A DNA stretch of 64,000 bases, from positions 186,001-250,000 of the forward strand of contig NZ_MTQP01000060.1 in assembly GCF_001984175.1 (NCBI RefSeq), read 5' to 3'. The translations under genes were made by a program, and so were the position numbers. How positions within the stretch are numbered: the first letter of the stretch is position 1; each line of letters starts with the position of its first letter. The notes under the pieces were generated by a model. The model did no database searches. It was not told the origin of the DNA and saw nothing but the letters and a program-made list of their open reading frames with translations. Positions 56,232 through 63,688 of the stretch are shown in pieces. The DNA is from Saccharothrix sp. ALI-22-I (GTDB taxonomy: Bacteria > Actinomycetota > Actinomycetes > Mycobacteriales > Pseudonocardiaceae).

Positions 56232-57536
56232 TCACTGGGAGGCAGTGGTGGTTGTGAGATTCAGGCGTGCGGTGTTCATCTGCACCCATTTCGCTTCGAA
56301 CGAGGGGCGCTGCTTGTTCGCCACGCCTTGCGGCACGATGACGTAGAGGACTTCGACGGCCGGGTAGAGGATCGGCTCGCCCTCGCCCTCGCCCTCGGCC
56401 GCGCGCCGCTTGCGCCACACCCGGTCGATGCCGAACCGGTCGGTCTCCACCGCGCCCTTGCCGCGCTTGAGCAGCGTCAGCCTCATCTGCGCACGGGTGC
56501 CGGTAGCCCTGGTGCGGACGCTGCGCCACGCCTGTCCCTTGAGACGGGGGTCGTGGCCCTTGGCGTCGAACCCGCGGCGGATCTCCATCAGACTCCAGGT
56601 CTCGCAGGCGGCGATCCGGGCCTGTGCGATCCGCAGCGCCTCCAGGTCGTTTTCCGCCGCCAGGTCGAAAGCCGTGTCGTCCACCCCGAAGGCCCCGATC
56701 TTGGGATTGAGGGCCAGGCTGACGTACTCCAATTCGATGGCATCGGCCCCGGCCTCGGGGAATTCACGCCACCGGGCGATCAGTTCGGGCCTGCTACCTG
56801 CGATGGCGCCGGTGAACGGGCACATTGTGCAGCAACTCCTCCTGGGCGCTTCCTTGAACACGAATTTGAGGTAGGCGGCGCTTTTCTCTCGGCTGAACCC
56901 CCAGTTGATGAGGGGATATGCGGGGGTGCACGGGACAATCTTCCGGCTTCCCCTCCTCCTCTTCTCGTTCTTCTTCTCCTTCTCGCGTCGCGCTTCCCTG
57001 TCGCGGTCGGCCCGGAACTGCTCCTCGGCGGCGAACCCGACAACGTGCGTGTAGCCGGGGTCGATGTGGTCGGCCACCCACCAGTCGATGACCTGACCTT
57101 TTGCCCTGTCCGAACACCACCGCATTTTTTTCCTGACGCTCGGCAGGGTTCCGGCTTTGCGCAGTTCGTACGACAGTCGCCACGGGCCGCGCATGTGCAT
57201 CCGCCGCGGTGATCTGCTGTCGTCGAGGACCACGTATCCGTGGCGGGCCAACTGGCCCGCGCGGGCGATCTGCACATATCGAATCCGATTGCGCCGCATA
57301 AGCGGCAGGACATGCTTCTCCATGTACCGGCGCGTATAGTCGTGCTCTTCGCCGGTCATGGCGGTCACAACCACAAGGTCACGAAGGTCGAAATTGCGGG
57401 TGTCCGGGTTGAGAATCCAGCGCACGAGCAGCGCGATGGAGTCTATCCCCATTCCCAGCGACAATACGACCTTCGGTCTCTGGAAGCCGATCGCCGCGGC
57501 GACGCGGCGCCTGACGGCACGCAGGGTCGTGGTCAC
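56232..57536 (-). CDS. PAPS-reductase-like PP-loop ATPase, phage type
   Basis: 434 aa from a GTG at 57536 that overlaps the stop of a 36-aa micro-ORF. The PP-loop is VVLSLGMGIDSIALL at 23-37 (SxGxxxxS signature). Later landmarks are VVTAMTGEEHDYT, KKMRWCSDRAK with C141, VVGFAAEEQ, YPLINWGFSREKSAAYLKF at 207-225 and RRSCCTMCPFTGA at 233-245. These Cys may hold zinc or an iron-sulphur cluster. The family (phosphoadenosine phosphosulfate reductase-like, related to DndC and to phage enzymes) activates a substrate by adenylation, often before sulphur transfer. The last 100 residues are a specific extension. A basic loop (REARREKEKKNEKRRRGSRK) could contact nucleic acid. Intact and full length. Confidence 0.78.
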   Translation of the reverse strand: MTTTLRAVRRRVAAAIGFQRPKVVLSLGMGIDSIALLVRWILNPDTRNFDLRDLVVVTAMTGEEHDYTRRYMEKHVLPLMRRNRIRYVQIARAGQLARHGYVVLDDSRSPRRMHMRGPWRLSYELRKAGTLPSVRKKMRWCSDRAKGQVIDWWVADHIDPGYTHVVGFAAEEQFRADRDREARREKEKKNEKRRRGSRKIVPCTPAYPLINWGFSREKSAAYLKFVFKEAPRRSCCTMCPFTGAIAGSRPELIARWREFPEAGADAIELEYVSLALNPKIGAFGVDDTAFDLAAENDLEALRIAQARIAACETWSLMEIRRGFDAKGHDPRLKGQAWRSVRTRATGTRAQMRLTLLKRGKGAVETDRFGIDRVWRKRRAAEGEGEGEPILYPAVEVLYVIVPQGVANKQRPSFEAKWVQMNTARLNLTTTTASQ

Positions 57537-57643
57537 GTGTCGATCGCCTCGGCGTGGTGGTCGCGGTCGAAGTGGCCGCTGTCGACGCAGCGGCACGGTC
57601 CGTACCACCGCCGGGTGTGCTGGGTCCTCATGGTCGAAGACAC
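57533..57643 (-). CDS. 36-aa Cys/His micro-ORF
   Basis: GTG at 57643, AGGAG 7 nt upstream, directly behind the leader. The C-terminal part RRWYGPCRCVDSGHFDRDHH has Cys and His that could bind zinc. Its TGA overlaps the GTG of the PP-loop gene, so the two are coupled. It could be a real small partner protein and not only a coupling device. Confidence 0.55.
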   Translation of the reverse strand: MSSTMRTQHTRRWYGPCRCVDSGHFDRDHHAEAIDT

Positions 57644-57666
57644 GGTCATGCTCCTGGGGAATCGGT

Positions 57667-57754
57667 TGTCGGGTCCGTGTGGGACACCGGGGCGTCACCC
57701 CCGGTGTCCCACAAGATCAATCTATCGTTTCTGCAGATGGGAGGTTGTTCGTTA
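57667..57754 (-). promoter_or_regulatory. Promoter plus structured leader, PP-loop gene
   Basis: Box TAACG, 25 nt, TAGATT; outer arms TGTGGG/CCCACA (both sides changed), inner ACACCGGGG/CCCCGGTGT, loop GTGACG, tail CGGACCCGACAA. Confidence 0.82.
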
Positions 57755-57814
57755 GGTGCGGGGCGGGGCGCCGCGCCCGTGGTGGGGCGGCGGCCCGCGC
57801 TTCCCGACGGACGG

Positions 57815-58599
57815 TCAGCCGTGTCGACGCCTGTCCGCACGGTCGCGGCGAAACCGCGCCAGTTGCTCGTCGGCCTGGCGCTGGAGCTCGCTCAAGCGCC
57901 GACCGCCGAGCTTGTTGCGGTCGGCGGTGCTGTTGGCCGCCATGCCGACCGGCGCGGGTCCCAGCACGGCCAGGCGGTCGTCCAGGAACTGGGAGTGCCA
58001 CCCGGCACCGACGATCCGGTCTTCGGCCGGGAAAACGTCGGCGACCCGGTCCCGGTCGAAGTCGATGAGGTGGTCTTCCTTGCCTCCCAGAGAGAACACC
58101 CACAACAGGTTTGCGGGTGGGTCGGGCTCGACCAAGCGTCGGAAGCGCGAGACCTCCTTGGTGTAGTGCAGTAGAAGGTCACGTCGGCGGCGGCGCGGAT
58201 GATCCGCAGCCATGCCTCCAGATATTCGTCGCTGAAAAAGTCCTCTGCGTCGTGGATCCTCACCCAACCGTCGGCGAGGATCGGCAATCGGACGTCGGCC
58301 TGCATCGCCGTTTCCCAACCGGCCAGGTCGTCCATCACGAATGTCAGGCTCCGCTGATGGGCCGCCCGCACGTTCGGGATGTTGTAGGTGCCTCGCAGGG
58401 CGTAGCAGATTTTTTTGCACTCGCCCGCCATCGGACAGGTGTTATAGGGGCGGCCGTCGGGTAGGCGGCCCGCGAATGCCGGAAGCGTCCAGTTCCACAC
58501 GCCCTGTTTTTTGAGGCGGGTGTTCTGGGTCAGCAGACGCGGCTTCGTCCCGGTGTTCCTTTGTTTACCGTTTGCCGGTCGGCGTCCGTTGCCTTTCAC
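57815..58599 (-). pseudogene. GP88-family phage protein, one frameshift
   Basis: GTG at 58599. The first frame gives LLTQNTRLKKQGVWNWTLPA and then PYNTCPMAGECKKICYALRG with C55, C61 and C65, the hallmark of the mycobacteriophage GP88 family, followed by RSLTFVMDDLAGWETAMQ and GWVRIHDAEDFFSDEYLEAW. At about 58165 the frame must shift by one base, after which HYTKEVSRFRRLVEPDPPAN, LLWVFSLGGKEDHLIDFDRD and a basic C-terminus ending at 57815 complete the family pattern (about 261 aa). The Cys triad suggests a metal cluster. A single break in otherwise conserved sequence may be a sequencing error. Confidence 0.78.
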
Positions 58600-58658
58600 G
58601 GTGGATCAGGCCCTTCGGATGCGACATCGAAGGCCGTGGGCCGTCGCGTCGTTCGGGT

Positions 58659-58745
58659 TGTCGGGTTCGTGTCGATCGGCAGGCGTCACCCTGCGGTCTC
58701 GACAAAACCAACCTACCGACTATCCGCATTCACGGTTGACGGTAG
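58659..58745 (-). promoter_or_regulatory. Promoter plus structured leader, GP88-family gene
   Basis: Box CTACC, 25 nt, TAGGTT; arms TGTCGA/TCGACA, inner GCAGG/CCTGC, loop GTGACG, tail CGAACCCGACAA. Confidence 0.8.
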
Positions 58746-58790
58746 CCACAGTCCGTCGATAATGCGTCGACCGGGGGGCGGAAACAGTGT

Positions 58791-58826
58791 CGCCCGTCCG
58801 TCGGAGGGCAATCCGGCGGACGGGCG
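58791..58826 (-). terminator. Terminator at the end of the right-hand operon
   Basis: CGCCCGTCCGTCGGA/TCCGGCGGACGGGCG, near-perfect 15-bp arms, 5-6 nt loop, 12 bp past a stop codon at 58839. Confidence 0.68.
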
Positions 58827-58838
58827 TCGGTGTGAACG

Positions 58839-59152
58839 TTATTTCGAGTGTTGTTGTCCTGGGCGAACTCGACGCGGTCGCCGACACCGGCGAGGACACC
58901 GCGTCAGCCCGGTTCCGCGCGGTCGCGTCGCTCGGAACCGGTCGACCTCGGTGTCGAGGTCATCGCAGAGTCCGTCCGCGACGAGCCGGTCCGGGACGTT
59001 CGGGCGCGTGCCGTCGATGAGGAACCGACACCCGTGCCCGGCCCAGGCCGTCGATCCCTGTGTCGCGTGCGGGCCGATGGGAAGCGTCGCCGTTGTGGTG
59101 TTGTGCGCCGTTCGCTTCCGTCGCGCCGGTTGGCTTCGCAGTGGCGGGCCGT
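58839..59152 (-). pseudogene. Decayed coding stretch
   Basis: Protein-like pieces appear in two frames. RFLIDGTRPNVPDRLVADGL and CDDLDTEVDRFRAT are in the frame that ends at the stop at 58839, while VGDRVEFAQDNNTRNNV near 58840-58890 is in another. The latter resembles the C-terminal barrel of the 246-aa protein (FQPGDRVRFVS). No start with ribosome binding site was found. Probably the broken last gene of the operon. Confidence 0.35.
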
Positions 59153-59617
59153 TCACCGCGGCGACGGCTCCATGGGTGGGCTTTCGGCCTCGGGCAGGAG
59201 GATTCGGTAGAGGGCGGTGTGGCCGGGATGGGAGCCGAGGTCGGTCGACTGCCACCCGCTTTGCTGCTCGGGGGAGGCGTGGTCGGCCGCGGCGAGCAGT
59301 CCGCGCTCGAGGGCCTGGCGGTGTTCGGGCCAGGCCGTGGGCTCGGGCGGTGTTGCCGCGCCGGTCTCGCCGGCGTTGCCCTGGGCGGACCAGAGCACGA
59401 TGCCGGTGGTGGCGCGGACCAGCAGCAGGGTGATCCCGCCGCCGTGCTGCTGGTCGATCCAGGCTCCGGCGTCGACGACGATCTCCGCGGCGTCGGGCCA
59501 GACGGTGCGCAGGTGGCGGGCCGCGGTGGTCAGGTGCGCGCGGGCCTCCACCTCGGCGCCGATGTGGGCGGCGGTGAGGATGGAGTGCCCGACGACGTCG
59601 AGGGCGGGGGTGGCCAT
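59153..59617 (-). CDS. Unknown 154-aa protein with shared helical module
   Basis: ATG at 59617 behind AAGGAG. Consists largely of the module found in larger proteins of the array: ILTAAHIGAEVEARAHLTTA, ARHLRTVWPDAAEIVVDAGA, then GGGITLLLVRATTGIVLWSA and a helix WPEHRQALERGLLAAADHAS. It may represent the module as a free-standing protein. Read as part of the operon from 61.5 kb. Function unknown. Confidence 0.74.
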   Translation of the reverse strand: MATPALDVVGHSILTAAHIGAEVEARAHLTTAARHLRTVWPDAAEIVVDAGAWIDQQHGGGITLLLVRATTGIVLWSAQGNAGETGAATPPEPTAWPEHRQALERGLLAAADHASPEQQSGWQSTDLGSHPGHTALYRILLPEAESPPMEPSPR

Positions 59618-59716
59618 AAGGGGCTCCTTTGTGGAATGCGGGTCGGTGTGGCGGCGTGCGTCCAGGTCGAAGGGGTTGGGCAGTCGGGCGAGGAGGCGGC
59701 GGAGCCCGCCGGTCGT

Positions 59717-59749
59717 GTCCGGTGTGGAGCGTCGTGCTCCACACCGGAC
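59717..59749 (-). terminator. Terminator of the 124-aa gene at 59762
   Basis: Perfect 14-bp stem GTCCGGTGTGGAGC, 5-nt loop, 13 bp past the stop. It lies inside the putative operon, so the 59153 gene may depend on read-through. Confidence 0.75.
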
Positions 59750-59761
59750 GTCGCGGGCGGG

Positions 59762-60136
59762 TCAGGCCGGTGGATCGGCCGTGTCGCCGTCCGACCGCCC
59801 GTCGTGCTCGGTTGTGTGGGTGGCGAACCAGGTGGCGATCCTGTCCTTGTCCCATGTCCATTCCGGTACAGGGCGCGGGTCGCACGCTGGTGTCGGGTGC
59901 ACGGGTTCCCCCCGGTCGTTGACGGGGACGGCCAGCGTGCGCTGGTCGCGGGAAGTGCCGAGTTCGGGCTGAAGGTAGGCCAGCAAGGGCTGACGACAGG
60001 TGGCGCACTCGATGAACTCGTTGGCCCGGCTGCCGCGATGAGGGCGGTCGCCGAAGGCGAACTTCCAGACCTTCCTGGCGTTGGCCTTGGGGATGGACGG
60101 TTCGTCGGCGGACCGGCCTGTGCGCCTGGGCGGCAT
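59762..60136 (-). CDS. Unknown 124-aa protein
   Basis: ATG at 60136 behind AGAGG. Basic N-terminus (PPRRTGRSADEPSIPKANAR, KVWKFAFGDRPHRGSRA), then NEFIECATCRQPLLAYLQPE with a CxxC pair, and a C-terminal PVPEWTWDKDRIATWFATHT. One CxxC alone does not define a zinc site; His residues nearby may complete it. Family unknown. Confidence 0.7.
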   Translation of the reverse strand: MPPRRTGRSADEPSIPKANARKVWKFAFGDRPHRGSRANEFIECATCRQPLLAYLQPELGTSRDQRTLAVPVNDRGEPVHPTPACDPRPVPEWTWDKDRIATWFATHTTEHDGRSDGDTADPPA

Positions 60137-60224
60137 GGTCGACCTCTCTTCTGCGGGCAGGGGCAGTCCGATGGCAGGCGTCGACGGGGACCCGAGAGGA
60201 ACGCGGGTCACGAGGTGGTGTGGA

Positions 60225-60689
60225 CTATCGGGTGAGCGCTGCCCGACCACTCAGGATGCGGCCGACGACGGGGAACGTGCGCGCTGCGGGGTCGAACTCG
60301 TCCTGGTCGATGACCAGCCCGCACTCGGTTCCGTCAGGAAGGTCTCCGTTGCACCGCAGCAGTGACTTCCACACACCCAGATCGGGCTCGACGTCCTCGC
60401 CGCGCTCATTGATCGGGTAGAACCCAAGGCTGCGGGCGTAGTTGCCGCAGAGGCACTGCGGACCGTCCTCGCCGGCGATCGTCTCGGGCACCAGGATGCG
60501 CACCACCGGTTTGCGGCGTGTGCCGTCGTCCCACAGGACGGTCGCCCGCAGCGGGGTGTCGAAGGACTTGCGCGGCTCGCCGACGACCGTGCCGCACCGG
60601 CTCGCTTCGCAGTAGTGCCGGACGCGGGTGTCCAGATGGGTGCACGTCACGGCGCGCACGCGCATTCCGAGGGTGATGGTGAAGGTCAT
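60225..60689 (-). CDS. Cys-rich unknown 154-aa protein
   Basis: ATG at 60689, GGGAGG upstream. Begins MTFTITLGMRVRAVTCTHLD, then TRVRHYCEASRCGTVVGEPR, a strand pair TPLRATVLWDDGTRRKPVVR, and QCLCGNYARSLGFYPINER, LLRCNGDLPDGTECGLVIDQ. Eight Cys arranged as possible zinc-binding pairs. Family unknown; probably part of the operon starting at 61532. Confidence 0.72.
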   Translation of the reverse strand: MTFTITLGMRVRAVTCTHLDTRVRHYCEASRCGTVVGEPRKSFDTPLRATVLWDDGTRRKPVVRILVPETIAGEDGPQCLCGNYARSLGFYPINERGEDVEPDLGVWKSLLRCNGDLPDGTECGLVIDQDEFDPAARTFPVVGRILSGRAALTR

Positions 60690-60778
60690 GGTGGGGCCTC
60701 CCGTGTTGTGCTGATGGGGAATGGGGGCACGCGACTGCGTCGCCGAAGTCGCGGTCGACGCGGGCCGGGTTGGTGATG

Positions 60779-61159
60779 TCACCGGGCGGGCCGATCAGCC
60801 GCGGCCGGTACTTCGACCGGGGTGGTGCGTCCGTTGGCGTAGAACCACGAGCGCAGTTCGGCGAGGCGTACGTGCGGACGCGGGCCGCCGAGCCCGAGAA
60901 CGGCGACGGGGTCGATGCGGAGAGCTGGATGGAGGCGCACGGTGCCCGGCGACCGGTCGTCGGAGGTCGACGTCCGCAAGCCGGACCGGTGCGGCGTTCC
61001 GCCGGATACGGCCGGGCACGGCGCACTGACGGCACGCGTCGAGCTCGGCCGCGTTGACGAATCCGCATTCCTGGCATCGCCACGGCGCGGGGCCGGTCGC
61101 CTCGGGGCCAGTGCAGTCGGGAGCGCCTCGACAAGATCCTCGACACCCCAGTCCTGCAT
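60779..61159 (-). pseudogene. RanBP2-type zinc-finger protein with two compensating frameshifts
   Basis: ATG at 61159 (MQDWGVEDLVEALP). One frame stays open to the stop at 60779 and has a plausible end (HVRLAELRSWFYANGRTTPV). Between about 61115 and 60960 a different frame encodes PWRCQECGFVNAAELDACRQ followed by CAVPG, a textbook RanBP2 zinc finger (W-x-C-x2-C-x3-N-x6-C-x2-C). The simplest reading is one indel before and one after the finger. Such fingers bind RNA or protein. Either sequencing errors or a decayed gene. Confidence 0.5.
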
Positions 61160-61166
61160 CCTGTCG

Positions 61167-61408
61167 TCACCCGGCCGCGAGGGCCGCGCGGAACGGCGGG
61201 TGGCGCCGCTCGATGTCATCGGCCACGGCGAGCCTGAGCACTCGGGCCGACGTAGAGCCCGGCGGCATGCGCACCATCCGGAACAGGCGGTCAGCGCGCC
61301 GTCCGTGGCCGCGACCATCGGCGCGACCACGCCGTCGCCCTGGGTTTCGGCCAGGCGCAGCAGCAACAGGCCGCTGCGGGCACGTCCATAAAAGCTGATG
61401 GGTTTCAT
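61167..61408 (-). pseudogene. Unknown ~80-aa protein, one frameshift
   Basis: ATG at 61408 (MKPISFYGRARSGLLLLRLA). The first frame runs to VAPMVAATDGAL near 61290; the continuation with sensible sequence (DRLFRMVRMPPGSTSARVLR, LAVADDIERRHPPFRAALAAG) is in the next frame and ends at TGA 61167, 8 bp before the zinc-finger start. Joined it would be about 80 aa. It is the first gene behind the promoter at 61497. Function unknown. Confidence 0.5.
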
Positions 61409-61496
61409 GTGTTGTATTCCGTCGGGCCGGAGGTCGGCATTCTTCGCGTAATTCGACCGATTCGACCGATGGCGAGATGCCGCTGTTTTCCAGGAA

Positions 61497-61532
61497 CCCT
61501 ACGGGGTCAGGAGAAAAACTTCTGACGCTTAA
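61497..61532 (-). promoter_or_regulatory. YAAGC-type promoter of the right-hand operon
   Basis: Box TAAGC, 25 nt, TAGGGT, about 90 bp upstream of the ATG at 61408. The leader lacks the GTGACG hairpin and instead has the tandem repeat ATCGGTCGA/ATCGGTCGA (61451-61471). Confidence 0.65.
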
Positions 61533-62233
61533 CGTTCGACGCTAACTTGCACGTCACCACGCCTGCGCGGTCGCGGGCTGCGGCGAGGTAGGGCGATGAG
61601 TCGACGCTTCCGGCCCGGAACTTCGGTACCGCTCGGCGTGGCCGAGGAATGAGTGATGCGTCGACATGCAATGCGGGTAATGCGCTGGGGGCACGATCGG
61701 CGCGTCGTTCGCCGGGCCCAGGTTTACATAGTGCGCGAGACACATTTGGCGAAAGCCGTGACGTGCGCGGGCGGGGTGGTCGTGTCGGCCGTCGACGGAA
61801 GCGCCGGTCCGTCTCGGGTCCCGTGTGTCCGGTACCGGGATCAGGGCGGTGGCGGCCTGATCCCCCGCCGGGCTAGCCGGCCAGGGGTCATCGACCTCGG
61901 TCGCGGCGACCGGTGTGGTCCGACAGGGCCGCCCTGGAGGCCCGAACTGCCCTGTCGCTAGACTCCGGATCCTCGGCAAGCTTGAAGCAGCTTCCGCCGG
62001 TTCCGGTGTACGCACCGGTGCGTGGTTTCTGTCGGACTGCGTATACGGCTGTGAAGCGCTCGCTTGAGTTTGTCGGGTTCGAAAGGCGTGGGGTGGTAGG
62101 CCGGGCAGTCAAGCTCTCGTGCAGAGCTGCCGATCCTTGTGGTCGGCGCCCGCGGGAGAAGTCGACACAAGGGGCAACCCAGGGGGTCGGCACTCGGCTC
62201 ACTATCGCCACCCCACGCCGAACCTTCTCCCGG
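61533..62233. other. Gap without convincing gene
   Basis: About 700 bp. Short open frames exist on both strands, but none has a good ribosome binding site, consistent third-position GC bias or familiar sequence. At 62069 the minus strand reads TTCGAACCCGACAAA, matching the tail of the repeated leader but without the hairpin; possibly a decayed copy. Confidence 0.4.
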
Positions 62234-62845
62234 TCAGCTCGCCAGCGTGATGTGTGGCGCCCGGGGAATGCGGGTGGCGTCCACGGCCGGGCTGAAGTGG
62301 GCGATGACCACCGCGCACCACAGGGCCCAGGGGCCGGCCAGCAGCAGCGGCTCGGACTGCTGGAAGCGCAGGACGAGGTCGTCCTCGCCCGACTCCAAGC
62401 CGATGATGGTGTCGTAGTTGAACCGCCGCAGAGCGATCCGGCCGTCGTCGCGCACGACCTGGCACCACAAGCGGCGACTGGTCAGCACCGTCGTCCCCAG
62501 CCGCGCGTGCCGCGACTGGGGCGCGGCCTGGTGAAGCGCGCGCTTACGGTCCAGGGCGTTGAAGACCAGGGTGCCGAGGGTCCACCCCGCGACGAAGCTC
62601 GGGTCGCCGAAGGCCACGCCGGCGCGCTGCGGGTAGACCACGGTCGCGGAGTTCCAGCGGGCGAACCGGTCGATCTCGCCGGGACCGAACACCCCGAGCG
62701 CCACCTCGCCCGGTTCGGGCAGCAGGTCGCCCTGCGGCAGCGGCCGCGGGGTGGCCTGCATGCTGCTGCCCGCCAGCAGCTGCCGGTGCAGGTCCACCGC
62801 CGCCTGGCGGGCCGTGATCACCGAAGTCGGGACGATGGTTTTCAC
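62234..62845 (-). CDS. Unknown 203-aa protein
   Basis: GTG at 62845 (MKTIVPTSVITARQAAVDLH), AGAGGAG 9 nt upstream. Features: VALGVFGPGEIDRFARWNSA, VVYPQRAGVAFGDPSFVAGW, LTSRRLWCQVVRDDGRIALR, RFNYDTIIGLESGEDDLVLR, and a C-terminal hydrophobic segment LLLAGPWALWCAVVIAHFSP. The middle strands resemble PH-like actinobacterial proteins that contain a RLW...DG...RFxYDxI pattern, but this is a weak analogy. The last segment could be a short membrane or buried helix. Confidence 0.68.
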   Translation of the reverse strand: MKTIVPTSVITARQAAVDLHRQLLAGSSMQATPRPLPQGDLLPEPGEVALGVFGPGEIDRFARWNSATVVYPQRAGVAFGDPSFVAGWTLGTLVFNALDRKRALHQAAPQSRHARLGTTVLTSRRLWCQVVRDDGRIALRRFNYDTIIGLESGEDDLVLRFQQSEPLLLAGPWALWCAVVIAHFSPAVDATRIPRAPHITLAS

Positions 62846-63688
62846 CGCGGGGTACTCCTCTCCACCTGATCGGTGCGGTCGACGTGCCGAGGCGATCACC
62901 GTACCGGTCGGGTCCGACAGGACCACCCGATCCGGTGATGACGTGCGGTCTCACGGCTGCCCGACGGTCTGGGCTGTGGCCGGCGGAGTCGACGAAGACC
63001 CGTGTCGCGGAACAGGTTGGGCGCCTGGTGGAGTTCACTCGCCCTGGCAGCCGCGACACGGAAGGCACCCTGGTGCGGTTGAGCGTGCCCGGACAGGAGA
63101 CACGGACCAAGGTCCTGGTGATGTGCGCAGGGTGCGTCCCCGAGGTCGATTCCGGCCGGACGGAACCCGACATGATCGGCGAGGTGCCGACATCCACATG
63201 AGCGGGACCGGCCGCGGCCAGCCCCGCCGGTGGAGCTCCGGTCGAATGGACCGATCTGCGTCCGGTCGTCGGCGACGACCGGACGCCCATTCCCGACTGC
63301 GCCCTGGACCAGCTCGTCTCGATCGAAGGGAAACCAGGACTGGAACCTCGGACGACGACCCCGGTGCCGGCGGTCGGACTCGACGACGCCTCGGCGGGCC
63401 CGGAGCGCCACCGGGCAGTCCCGGCGACGCCGGAAGGCATGTGCGCGCGGCTTGTGGTCGGGTGCCGGCACGCGACTTGCGACCGCAACGACCTTGACGG
63501 TCACTGTAGGTGATCATCTCGGCGTTGTCCGGGGTTGATCATGGTGTTGTGGGCAGGACACGTCGTCGAGGACTCGACTATGCCGCCGAGATGACGCACA
63601 GTGGCAGTGCTGGCTGGTCAACATGCATGATCGGTCGCGCGCGGTTCGGGGGAATCGCGTTGTCGATGTCCGGGGGGACTGAAGAAGC
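62846..63688. other. Poorly coding stretch
   Basis: About 840 bp between the 203-aa gene and the right-edge gene. A plus-strand frame 62938-63201 (VGRLVEFTRPGSRDTEGTLV, KVLVMCAGCVPEVDSG) could encode 87 aa, and plus-strand pieces at 63330-63510 could be another remnant, but starts and ribosome binding sites are weak. No repeat or leader copy is recognised. Confidence 0.3.

Noticed and set aside
12346..58745. Repeated leader elements as a CRISPR array
   Set aside because: Copies are 0.7-5 kb apart with genes between them, spacing is irregular and no cas gene is present.
12346..58745. Leader hairpins as terminators of the preceding genes
   Set aside because: They lie downstream of -10-like boxes and next to start codons, lack T tracts, and separate stronger hairpins follow the stop codons.
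61507..61743. 78-codon minus-strand frame
   Set aside because: It covers the promoter of the right-hand operon and has no ribosome binding site or recognisable sequence.
62069..62085. Further leader copy
   Set aside because: Only the tail GAACCCGACAAA matches; no hairpin, loop or gene start follows. At most a decayed trace.
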